A stretch of DNA of 6,054 bases from an uncultured Dokdonia sp. GTDB taxonomy: Bacteria > Bacteroidota > Bacteroidia > Flavobacteriales > Flavobacteriaceae. A model generated the notes under the pieces. That model searched no databases, was not told the DNA's origin, and saw nothing but the letters and a program-made list of their open reading frames with translations. Position numbers and translations under genes: made by a program. Each line of letters begins with the position of its first letter. Positions within the stretch are counted from its first letter, which is position 1. The stretch spans positions 1 through 6,054 of the forward strand of contig CAKZKZ010000586.1 of assembly GCA_937124495.1 (NCBI GenBank), in the 5' to 3' direction. Positions 1 to 5,254 of the stretch are shown here, in pieces.

Positions 1-97
1 ATATTGTTGAATTATCTATTTTTTTTATAGATTGAGAATACATATTCAAGCTAAAAAATAAGAATAATATGGAAATGAAATATTGTGTTTTGTCCAT
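1..97 (-). CDS. N-terminus of a secreted protein, cut by the left window edge
   Basis: A minus-strand reading frame opens with ATG at 97 and stays open for 32 codons to the edge. The first residues form a classic export signal: a short polar start (MDKTQ), a hydrophobic core rich in F, I and L (YFISILFLFFSLN), then MYSQS, which resembles the usual flavobacterial signal peptidase I site with Gln after the cut. No lipobox cysteine is seen, so I infer an exported periplasmic or secreted protein and not a lipoprotein. The mature part visible (SIKKIDNSTI) is too short to name a family. An in-frame stop at 112-110 lies just upstream, so ATG 97 is the only plausible start. No convincing promoter is seen upstream. 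This frame is too short for routine gene callers at a window edge; the signal-peptide pattern is the main support. Confidence 0.72.
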   Translation of the reverse strand, partial: MDKTQYFISILFLFFSLNMYSQSIKKIDNSTI

Positions 98-155
98 TTT
101 AAAATTGATTTAGACTCCTTTATTTAATAGACGCATATTCTAGTCAAATGGTTGC

Positions 156-272
156 CTAAACTTTTTCCATATTAAGCACAACGTGTTTGTGTATGATTTC
201 TTTACGTGTTTCAGTAACCAATGTAGCAAATACAAACTGAATAGAAAATCTGAGAGGATTTTCGTTAGTAGG
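156..272 (-). pseudogene. C-terminal coding remnant of unknown gene
   Basis: A minus-strand frame between stop codons (TAG at 275-273 and TAG at 158-156) gives about 38 residues with normal protein character, including NENPLRFSIQFVFATLVTE followed by TRKEIIHKHVVLNMEKV and the stop. It has no start codon of its own. It directly follows the Mrr-like remnant on the same strand but in a different frame. It may be the distal end of the same broken protein after a second frameshift, or the tail of another lost gene. I cannot assign a family. Support rests only on the coding-like composition and on its position beside another relic. Confidence 0.4.
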
Positions 273-275
273 CTA

Positions 276-501
276 GAAGTAGTAATTAATTTTATAAAAT
301 CAATTAATCCAATTTGATGTTTAAATTTTTCTGAAAATTGAATAACATCAGGCGAAAATAAGAAGAGGTTATCATTAATCCAGTTGTAACTCTATCTGCT
401 GATATTGTACCAGCTAATTCTCTTATATGGTTTACTGAATAGTAAAAGATTGTTTTTAAAACTTGTAATACAAAACCTGGTTTATAGACCTGCTTTTTTA
501 T
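276..501 (-). pseudogene. Relic of an Mrr-like restriction endonuclease domain, frameshifted
   Basis: No intact frame exists, but the minus strand encodes, in two frames, a stretch that reads like the second half of an Mrr-type (PD-(D/E)xK) endonuclease domain. From 501 it gives VYKPG, then HIRELAGTISADRVTTGLMI and TSSYF. After a one-base shift at about 358-355 it continues SPDVIQFSEKFKHQIGLIDF and IKLI. Mrr domains known to me share the order KRY-P, VREL-G, A-KG-ITTS-FS-A-FA and I-LIDG-L. Restoring one T in the TTTT run at 358-355 joins the two parts as TSSYFSPD. The upstream part expected to hold the catalytic D and ExK residues is missing or blocked by stops, so the remnant should be inactive. 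Family members cleave DNA, often modified DNA. Assignment is by eye. Confidence 0.55.
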
Positions 502-525
502 TTACAGTTCTTATAACCTTATAAA

Positions 526-545
526 AAGGGGCATTTGCCCTATAT
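526..545. repeat. Short inverted repeat, possible weak hairpin
   Basis: GGGCA (529-533) is followed after two bases by its exact complement TGCCC (536-540). Read on the minus strand, the arms are followed by CTTTTTAT, as in a weak intrinsic terminator. On the plus strand no immediate T run follows. The stem is only four to five pairs and no intact minus-strand gene lies upstream of it, so its role is unclear. Confidence 0.25.
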
Positions 546-564
546 CTTTTTTGCTTTCTTACAG

Positions 565-572
565 TAGTTTTG
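565..572 (+). promoter_or_regulatory. Possible -7 promoter element for the 84-residue gene
   Basis: TAGTTTTG matches the Bacteroidota -7 consensus TAnnTTTG exactly and lies 52 bases before the ATG at 625. The companion -33 TTG is not at the usual 17-23 base spacing: the nearest candidates, ending at 553 and 537, give gaps of 11 and 27. It is therefore only a half-supported promoter. Confidence 0.3.
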
Positions 573-578
573 TCTCAG

Positions 579-597
579 AATTGTATCACACACAATT
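579..597. promoter_or_regulatory. Operator-like inverted repeat before the 84-residue gene
   Basis: AATTGT (579-584) and ACAATT (592-597) are perfect inverted arms separated by seven bases (ATCACAC). The dyad lies just downstream of the possible -7 element, about where transcription would start, and 28 bases before the ATG at 625. The size and spacing suit a dimeric repressor or activator site. No regulator gene is in the window, so this is inference from symmetry and position. Confidence 0.3.
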
Positions 598-624
598 TTA
601 TCTCACTAAAACAAATTAAGAATT

Positions 625-879
625 ATGCCACATTATGCACAAGGAACCACGGGTTGGACAAAATTAAACAGTTATCAAGCGCTTTGGGATCCAAAAATCG
701 ATTTAGGGAAGTTTTACTTCACAACATTTAAAGGGGTACGTGAAGAAACACCGTATATGACTGCAGATAATTTTGCAAGAGTCATCGATATTCTAAGAAA
801 CGAAACACCAGTATATGGTAATGCTAGTACAGGATCTGTTACCACACAAACAGAAGCTGTAGGAGAAGAAGAAAGCTAG
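625..879 (+). CDS. Small protein of unknown function (84 residues)
   Basis: I do not recognise this family. The frame opens at ATG 625 with an in-frame stop at 607-609 upstream, and ends TAG at 877-879. The N-terminal two thirds (residues about 10-65) look like a small folded domain with many aromatic residues: GWTKLNSYQALWDPKIDLGK, FYFTTFKGVREE and FARVIDILRNETPVYGN. The last 15-20 residues are rich in Thr, Ser and Glu and look disordered (TTQTEAVGEEES). There is no signal peptide, membrane segment, cysteine pair or metal motif, so a soluble cytoplasmic protein is likely. It stands alone: the minus-strand relics are behind it, a strong plus-strand terminator follows, and the rsmD operon converges on it. 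Its reading frame is clean and its codon use normal. It is probably a real monocistronic gene, but no function can be inferred. Confidence 0.72.
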   Translation: MPHYAQGTTGWTKLNSYQALWDPKIDLGKFYFTTFKGVREETPYMTADNFARVIDILRNETPVYGNASTGSVTTQTEAVGEEES

Positions 880-905
880 AGGTTAGTAAACACACTAAGT
901 TGGTT

Positions 906-945
906 AAAGGGGTGGCATTTTATAATGTCATCCTTTTATGTTTTT
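906..945 (+). terminator. Intrinsic terminator of the 84-residue gene
   Basis: The arms 906-919 (AAAGGGGTGGCATT) and 924-937 (AATGTCATCCTTTT) pair over 14 positions around the loop TTAT, with three G-U wobbles and no mismatch. The hairpin is followed by ATGTTTTTATATATTTT. The wobble pairs work only in plus-strand RNA (they become A-C mismatches on the other strand), so the terminator serves the plus-strand gene ending at 879 and not the converging rsmD. Confidence 0.75.
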
Positions 946-950
946 ATATA

Positions 951-969
951 TTTTCGCTTTAAGCGAAAA
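951..969. repeat. Palindromic element TTTTCGCTTTAAGCGAAAA
   Basis: The arms TTTTCGC (951-957) and GCGAAAA (963-969) are exact complements around TTTAA, in the convergent gap between the 84-residue gene and rsmD. The core CGCTT/AAGCG resembles the palindrome upstream of kdsB, so it may be a diverged copy of the same dispersed element. It may also help end rsmD transcription from the right, although the minus-strand RNA lacks a proper U run after the stem. Confidence 0.5.
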
Positions 970-998
970 AAGAGAGATAATAGAAAAACAGTTGAAAT

Positions 999-1562
999 TT
1001 ATTCTTCTTCGTCACTTTCTGGCCATACAAAAAAGCTAAAGGCATTTCCTCCATAATGCCGAGTTTCGACATAATTAGGGACATGATCCATTTTAGTATG
1101 CTTGCTGTGTTCTATGATCAGTGTTCCGTCTATATCTAATAATTCATTTTGAAAAACGAGTGTAGCTATTTTTTCAAACAACTCTATAGACATATCATAC
1201 GGTGGATCTGCAAAAATAATATCATAACTGCCTGATGCACGTTCTAGATATTTAAATACATCACTTTTTATAGTTTGAATGGAATCATATTCAAACTCTT
1301 TGGCGGTTGTGTTAATAAACTTTATGCAATGGTAGTTAGCATCTACAGAGACTATTTGTTGTGATCCTCTAGAAGCAAACTCATAACTTATGTTTCCGGT
1401 ACCTGAGAAGAGATCTAAGACCTTTAAAGAACTTATATGAAACTGACTACGTATAATATTAAACAAGGCTTCCTTGGCCATATCTGTCGTAGGACGTGTT
1501 GGTAGTTTTTTTGGAGCTTTAATACGGCGTCCTTTATGTTTTCCAGAAATGATTCGTGTCAT
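999..1562 (-). CDS. rsmD: 16S rRNA (guanine(966)-N2)-methyltransferase RsmD
   Basis: The 187-residue product has the full RsmD pattern. The N-terminal segment is RIISGKHKGR (residues 3-12), followed by LPTRPTTDMAKEALFNII (20-37). The SAM-binding motif is DLFSGTGN (50-57), with the acidic strand end VSVD (71-74) contacting the cofactor. The catalytic motif FADPPY (117-122) is the (D/N)PPY signature of amino-group methyltransferases. The family methylates G966 of 16S rRNA in the 30S subunit, using S-adenosylmethionine. Length is typical (about 180-200). The start ATG at 1562-1560 overlaps the TGA stop of the upstream DUF3822 frame (ATGA), indicating translational coupling, and it is the last gene of a three-gene minus-strand operon. 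The acidic tail ESDEEE is unremarkable. Because translation upstream is interrupted in the DUF3822 gene, rsmD translation may depend on reinitiation at the GTG at 2131 or on independent initiation. Confidence 0.95.
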   Translation of the reverse strand: MTRIISGKHKGRRIKAPKKLPTRPTTDMAKEALFNIIRSQFHISSLKVLDLFSGTGNISYEFASRGSQQIVSVDANYHCIKFINTTAKEFEYDSIQTIKSDVFKYLERASGSYDIIFADPPYDMSIELFEKIATLVFQNELLDIDGTLIIEHSKHTKMDHVPNYVETRHYGGNAFSFFVWPESDEEE

Positions 1563-2353
1563 ATAAGCGAACTTAAAATATAATCGGTTGTTGGGATGAT
1601 ACTAGTTGGGGTTTCTTTAATTTTTAAATGACGTATATATGTATATGCTATTTTATATACTGGATCTTCTTTTTGTATATGTCCAGTAAATATCACTTCT
1701 ATGGTATCTGGATTTAATTCTAACTGTTCTAAGGTGAATAGCGTATAATATAGAAAATCTTCTTTTGAATAAAAATCATACGCATTTGCTAGGAGTAGTT
1801 TCTTTTTATGAGTAGCCACAATGTCAAAACTGTTTTTATGCACATGTATATACACTCTTGGCAATGCATCATGTGATTCTTTTTCTAAGGTTTGCTTGAT
1901 AAAAAGTGACATCCCATGGTAGTAGTCAAAAGCACCAAAAGAATCAAAAAAGAAATTATTGATATTAGCATACGGGATATATACAGTGACAATATCTTGC
2001 GTATCAAGAATATCATACGCTATAAAATCTGTAGCGAGAATTTTGGTGTTAAATTTTAAGTAATCTGTTAGCTTTTCAGGGTCAAATATTGCTTTTGGTA
2101 CCAATGTCAATCGGTGATGGGTGTAGACCACTTCTCCTTTTTTATCGGTTTCCTGTCATTCAGGATACGCATTAAAAATAGTAGTGACTTCTCCTAATAG
2201 CTTAGCAGGGTCAACTTTTTGCTCAAAAGGAATGCTCTTGTACGTTATAACTTCCTTTGATGCTATATTTTGAGTAAAAAAAGAAAGTCCATCTAAGCAT
2301 ACTTGGATGGACAATTTCTTTGATATGGTATGTAATTGATTATTATTCGTCAT
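1559..2353 (-). pseudogene. DUF3822 family protein interrupted by an in-frame TGA
   Basis: Two pieces in the same frame form one DUF3822-like protein of about 264 codons, the usual family length as I recall it. The first piece (ATG 2353) encodes 65 residues, including KLSIQVCLDGLSFFTQN, and ends at TGA 2158-2156. After the stop the frame continues QETDKKGEVVYTHHRLTLVP and on to 1559 without another stop. A single base change (for example TTA to TGA) would explain the break. A GTG at 2131 could start the C-terminal 190 residues; GGAG lies two bases before it, too close to be a good ribosome site. A start at GTG 2359 is possible, but ATG 2353 is the better choice; it overlaps the preceding gene by 11 bases. 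DUF3822 is found in Bacteroidota beside rsmD; a solved member is reported to have an actin-like ATPase fold, but its role is unknown. It could be a true nonsense allele, a sequence error or a split gene. Confidence 0.8.
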
Positions 2354-2996
2354 TTGCACCGTAACTCTTCGGCCAGTTTCCGTTTGTATTAATCTTAGTT
2401 AAAGAACCTACAGTAAGAGCATCTCCATTTACACCGTCTACAGAAACTATTTGCTTTTCTTTATTGATGAAATCTTTATCTTGATCAAAAAGAAGCACTT
2501 CTTTAAGCACCTTTATTTCAAATACAGGAAAGTCAATATTACTTTTATTGATCGTACCTGTTTTCATTTCAAATTTAGCATTAGCTCCATCAATAGGAAC
2601 ATTAATCATCGTTTTATAACGATCTGAACCTCCAAATAAAGAATCTTTTATAGATTTATATCCTAAAGTATCTATGATGGTAATCTCTTTGTATTGGTCT
2701 ACACCAAAGTTTTTTGTAGCTACTTCATCAAGAACCGTAGAATCTCTACGTTGTGTTAATGTAAATTGAGCAGTATCAATAAAACGTACTAGTTTATCAA
2801 AATCAGCTTCGTATTTTTTAGTCACTGTTTTATGAGCCATTTGAGAAACACGTAAATCACGTAAGTTCTCAATAGCCATTTTGTACCTTTTCTCTTTTAC
2901 CTCATTAAATTTTACTTCTCCATATATGGCATTAAAAAGTAAATATGACAATACACCTATGATTACCCAAAGTACAAGTTGCAAAACAATTTTCAT
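2343..2996 (-). CDS. Membrane-anchored protein of unknown function, upstream of DUF3822
   Basis: The 217-residue product starts MKIVLQLVLWVIIGVLSYLL, a single uncleaved membrane segment or signal anchor at about residues 4-22. A charged, helix-prone stretch follows (about 28-80, rich in K, E and R), then a beta-prone region with repeated short strands (about 95-200). The C-terminus is NWPKSYGANDE. There is no cysteine, enzyme motif or lipobox. I infer one N-terminal helix in the inner membrane with the rest in the periplasm. I recall this protein only as a conserved hypothetical that accompanies the DUF3822-rsmD pair in flavobacteria. The layout resembles small pilus or division assembly proteins with one membrane helix plus a coiled coil, but nothing in the sequence proves such a link. 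It is the first gene of the operon, and its end overlaps the DUF3822 start. Confidence 0.82.
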   Translation of the reverse strand: MKIVLQLVLWVIIGVLSYLLFNAIYGEVKFNEVKEKRYKMAIENLRDLRVSQMAHKTVTKKYEADFDKLVRFIDTAQFTLTQRRDSTVLDEVATKNFGVDQYKEITIIDTLGYKSIKDSLFGGSDRYKTMINVPIDGANAKFEMKTGTINKSNIDFPVFEIKVLKEVLLFDQDKDFINKEKQIVSVDGVNGDALTVGSLTKINTNGNWPKSYGANDE

Positions 2997-3031
2997 TCGT
3001 AGAAGTTTTTATATTAGTTTACGTATACTCG

Positions 3032-3039
3032 CAAATCTA
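3032..3039 (-). promoter_or_regulatory. Possible -7 promoter element of the minus-strand operon
   Basis: On the minus strand, TAGATTTG at 3039-3032 matches the Bacteroidota -7 consensus TAnnTTTG. It lies 35 bases before the ATG at 2996, in the divergent gap between this operon and the helicase gene. The expected -33 TTG is poor: only ATG, 23 bases upstream, fits loosely. A weaker plus-strand counterpart, TATATTTA at 3086-3093, may serve the helicase gene. Confidence 0.4.
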
Positions 3040-3112
3040 CAATTTTTTTTTATTCGTAAAAACATATTAAGATATTTTCCTTCGTTATATTTAACCCAAC
3101 TAATAATCCTTT

Positions 3113-4561
3113 ATGTCTACAGACCCCTCCTCGTTTTATAAATTAATGTGTACAGACTTCCCGTATACACTTACTATAAAGCAAGATATCCTTTTGCAAA
3201 AGCTTTCAAATTTCCTTTTGGATAGCAATTATGATACTGTTTTTTTATTAAAAGGATATGCCGGAACGGGTAAAACAACGATTATTGGTACTTTGGTGAA
3301 AAATTTATGGAAAGCACAGCTGTCTTCGGTACTGATGGCGCCTACTGGTAGGGCTGCCAAAGTAATAAGTAATTATAGCAAACGTCAAGCATTTACAATA
3401 CATCGTAAAATTTATTTTCCTAAAAAAGACAAAGGCGGAGGTGTTTCTTTTACATTACAGCCTAACAAACATCGTAATTGTGTCTTTATCGTAGATGAAG
3501 CTTCTATGATTTCTGATAGGGCTAGTGAGTCCAAATTATTTGAAAATGGGTCGCTTCTAGATGATATGATGCAATATGTATATAGTGGACATAAGTGTAA
3601 ACTTATCTTAATAGGAGATGATGCACAGTTGCCGCCCGTAAAATTAGATCTTTCTCCTGCGTTAGATAGAAATGTATTATCACTACAGTTTAATAAAGAA
3701 GTTGATGAAATGCAACTTGATGAAGTAATGCGTCAAGCAGAAAGTAGTGGTATTCTTTCCAATGCAACAACCATACGAGAACATCTAGCCGATGGTTTTT
3801 TTAAAGATTTTAAGTTTGATTTAAACGGCTTTGATGATCTTATTAGATTGATAGATGGTCATGAGATTATGGATGCTATACAAGATTCGTATGATCAAGT
3901 AGGAAATGTAGAGACCGCCATGATTGTAAGATCTAACAAAAGAGCCAATCTTTACAATCAACAAATACGAACTCGTATTCTTTTTCAGGAAGAAGAAGTA
4001 TCACCAGGAGATCATCTTATGGTCGTAAAAAATAATTACTACTGGGTAGATGCCAAAAGTGATGCAGGTTTTATTGCCAATGGTGATATTGTTAAGATAT
4101 TAGAAATTTATGCGATTAAGGAGTTGTATGGTTTTCGATTTGCCGAAGTCAAAGTGCAAATGATTGATTATCCTAATATGGCACCTTTTGATACCGTAGT
4201 GATGCTTGATGTTTTAGCCATGGAAACACCTTCTTTACCTTATGAAGATTCCAATCGTTTATATCAAGAGGTACAAAAAGATTATGCCGACGAAAAATCA
4301 AAATACAAGCGATTTCTTAAAATTAAAAACAATAAATTCTTTAATGCGCTTCAAGTAAAATTCTCGTATGCTATTACGTGTCATAAATCACAAGGGGGGC
4401 AATGGGAACGGGTCTTTATAGAACAACCGTATCTTCCAGATGGTATGAGTAGAGATTACCTACGATGGCTTTATACAGCTGTGACTAGAGCAAAATCAAT
4501 AGTATATCTTATCAGTTTTAAAGATGATATGTTCGTAGAAGATGATGTTCAAAACCTGTAA
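3113..4561 (+). CDS. RecD/Dda-like superfamily 1 DNA helicase (ATP-dependent)
   Basis: The 482-residue protein carries the SF1B helicase motifs in order. They are motif I (Walker A) GYAGTGKTT (48-56), motif Ia APTGRAAK (76-83), motif II VDEASM (127-132), motif III GDDAQLPPV (168-176), the VMRQ arginine segment (205-208), motif V YAITCHKSQGGQWERVFIE (from 419), and motif VI YTAVTRAK (454-461). These bind and hydrolyse ATP to move along single-stranded DNA, typically 5' to 3' in this family. The protein lacks the long N-terminal region of RecD2 and any RecB or RecC partner, so it resembles the stand-alone Dda/RecD-like helicases annotated as AAA or exodeoxyribonuclease V subunit alpha in flavobacteria. 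A role in repair or replication restart is inferred. The ATG at 3113 is chosen because the TIKQ-x-LLQKL segment preceding Walker A is present. It is transcribed away from the DUF3822-rsmD operon and may be cotranscribed with the following gene, 54 bases on. Confidence 0.9.
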   Translation: MSTDPSSFYKLMCTDFPYTLTIKQDILLQKLSNFLLDSNYDTVFLLKGYAGTGKTTIIGTLVKNLWKAQLSSVLMAPTGRAAKVISNYSKRQAFTIHRKIYFPKKDKGGGVSFTLQPNKHRNCVFIVDEASMISDRASESKLFENGSLLDDMMQYVYSGHKCKLILIGDDAQLPPVKLDLSPALDRNVLSLQFNKEVDEMQLDEVMRQAESSGILSNATTIREHLADGFFKDFKFDLNGFDDLIRLIDGHEIMDAIQDSYDQVGNVETAMIVRSNKRANLYNQQIRTRILFQEEEVSPGDHLMVVKNNYYWVDAKSDAGFIANGDIVKILEIYAIKELYGFRFAEVKVQMIDYPNMAPFDTVVMLDVLAMETPSLPYEDSNRLYQEVQKDYADEKSKYKRFLKIKNNKFFNALQVKFSYAITCHKSQGGQWERVFIEQPYLPDGMSRDYLRWLYTAVTRAKSIVYLISFKDDMFVEDDVQNL

Positions 4562-4615
4562 TATCATGAGTATAGAAACAAAAATAGTATCTTAGAGCAT
4601 ACGATATAACGACAC

Positions 4616-5176
4616 ATGGTTTTTGAACTTATAATAAGCATTGTATTAGGATTTTCTTTAGCTGCCGCTGCAGGATTTCGAATTTTTATTCCGTTACTTT
4701 TGGTGAGTTTAGCGGCGCATTTTGGATGGTTTCCTGTAGATGAAAGTTGGCAATGGGTGGGAAGTACCGCCGCTTTATGGTTATTAGGTATAGCCGCTAT
4801 TTTTGAAACGTTTGCCTATTTTATTCCTTGGTTAGATAATGTATTGGATACTATTTCTGTCCCTTTGGCTGGTATTGCAGGTACCCTCTTAATGGTGGTG
4901 ACTATGGGAGATGTTGATCCTATATTTACGTGGGCTTTAGCTATTATTGCTGGTGGCGGTGCCGCAGCAGCAATATCTGGTACAACAGGTGTTACACGAC
5001 TTACTTCTACAGCAACAACAGGAGGTGTGGCAAATCCCGTGCTAGCTTCGGTTGAGACAGGAGCTGCCACGACAATATCTGTAGCGAGTGTGTTTTCTCC
5101 TTTTATCGCTCTTCTTATCGTGTTATTACTTGTAGGTGGTATATGGCGATGGATTAAAAAGTTAAGACGTTCTTGA
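4616..5176 (+). CDS. DUF4126 family integral membrane protein
   Basis: The 186-residue product is strongly hydrophobic with about five membrane segments (near residues 4-34, 48-70, 80-98, 103-120 and 157-178) and a basic C-terminus, WRWIKKLRRS, expected on the cytoplasmic side. The opening is typical of DUF4126 as I know it: GFSLAAAAGFRIFIPLLLVS, then FETFAYFIPWLDNVLD, and a Gly/Ala/Thr-rich stretch (111-130) with GGGAAAAISGTTGVTR. The function of this family is not known; a small transporter or channel-like role is sometimes guessed from the glycine-rich helices, but there is no proof here. It begins 54 bases after the helicase stop and likely shares its transcript. Its stop codon (TGA at 5174-5176) overlaps the -33 element of a probable kdsB promoter. 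Long Ala/Gly runs create spurious open frames on the other strand, which I discount. Confidence 0.88.
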   Translation: MVFELIISIVLGFSLAAAAGFRIFIPLLLVSLAAHFGWFPVDESWQWVGSTAALWLLGIAAIFETFAYFIPWLDNVLDTISVPLAGIAGTLLMVVTMGDVDPIFTWALAIIAGGGAAAAISGTTGVTRLTSTATTGGVANPVLASVETGAATTISVASVFSPFIALLIVLLLVGGIWRWIKKLRRS

Positions 5177-5201
5177 TTGGGACTGAATTTTCCTATGTTT
5201 G
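5173..5201 (+). promoter_or_regulatory. Probable promoter of kdsB (TTG-N18-TAnnTTTG)
   Basis: TTG (5173-5175) and TATGTTTG (5194-5201) match the Bacteroidota -33 and -7 elements with an 18-base spacer, inside the 17-23 range described for flavobacteria. Transcription would start near 5208, leaving a leader of about 47 bases that contains the palindrome at 5226-5245. The -33 element lies over the stop codon of the DUF4126 gene, so kdsB could be expressed both on its own and by read-through. Confidence 0.6.
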
Positions 5202-5225
5202 TAACTGCATTTAATATTTAATTTT

Positions 5226-5245
5226 TACGCTTTCGCGAAAGCGTA
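5226..5245. repeat. 20-bp perfect palindrome TACGCTTTCGCGAAAGCGTA
   Basis: Each half is the exact reverse complement of the other across 20 bases, and the repeat ends nine bases before the kdsB ATG. In RNA it can fold as an eight-pair stem (UACGCUUU with AAAGCGUA) closed by CGCG. From memory, CGCTTTCGCGAAAGCG is a recurrent intergenic repeat in Dokdonia-like flavobacteria; I cannot verify its copy number here. A related element is at 951-969. It could be a protein-binding site, a dispersed repeat, or an mRNA hairpin affecting kdsB translation. Confidence 0.85.
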
Positions 5246-5254
5246 TACAACTTC

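Noticed and set aside
69..113. Plus-strand 14-codon frame starting at ATG 69
   Set aside because: It is very short and lies opposite the signal-peptide gene, with no supporting signals.
98..624. CRISPR array, tRNA or insertion-sequence ends in the gene-poor left region
   Set aside because: I find no regularly spaced repeats, no cloverleaf-like sequence and no paired terminal inverted repeats with target duplication; decayed coding sequence explains much of the stretch.
2156..2158. TGA read as selenocysteine or another recoded amino acid in DUF3822
   Set aside because: I see no clear selenocysteine stem-loop after the TGA, the family has no known redox role, and a single-base nonsense change or error is simpler.
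2881..3141. Plus-strand open frame of 86 codons
   Set aside because: It lies over the start of the well-formed membrane protein gene on the other strand and over the divergent promoter gap, and its translation is low-complexity with no family character.
4564..4593. Short frame MSIETKIVS after the helicase gene, resembling the kdsB start MSISLKII
   Set aside because: Only nine codons with a stop; the likeness is the common ATGAGTAT opening and gives no evidence of a gene or duplication.
4816..5070. Minus-strand open frame of 84 codons rich in Ala, Val, Pro and Thr
   Set aside because: It mirrors the Gly/Ala/Thr-rich helices of the DUF4126 gene; the composition is explained by that gene's codons.
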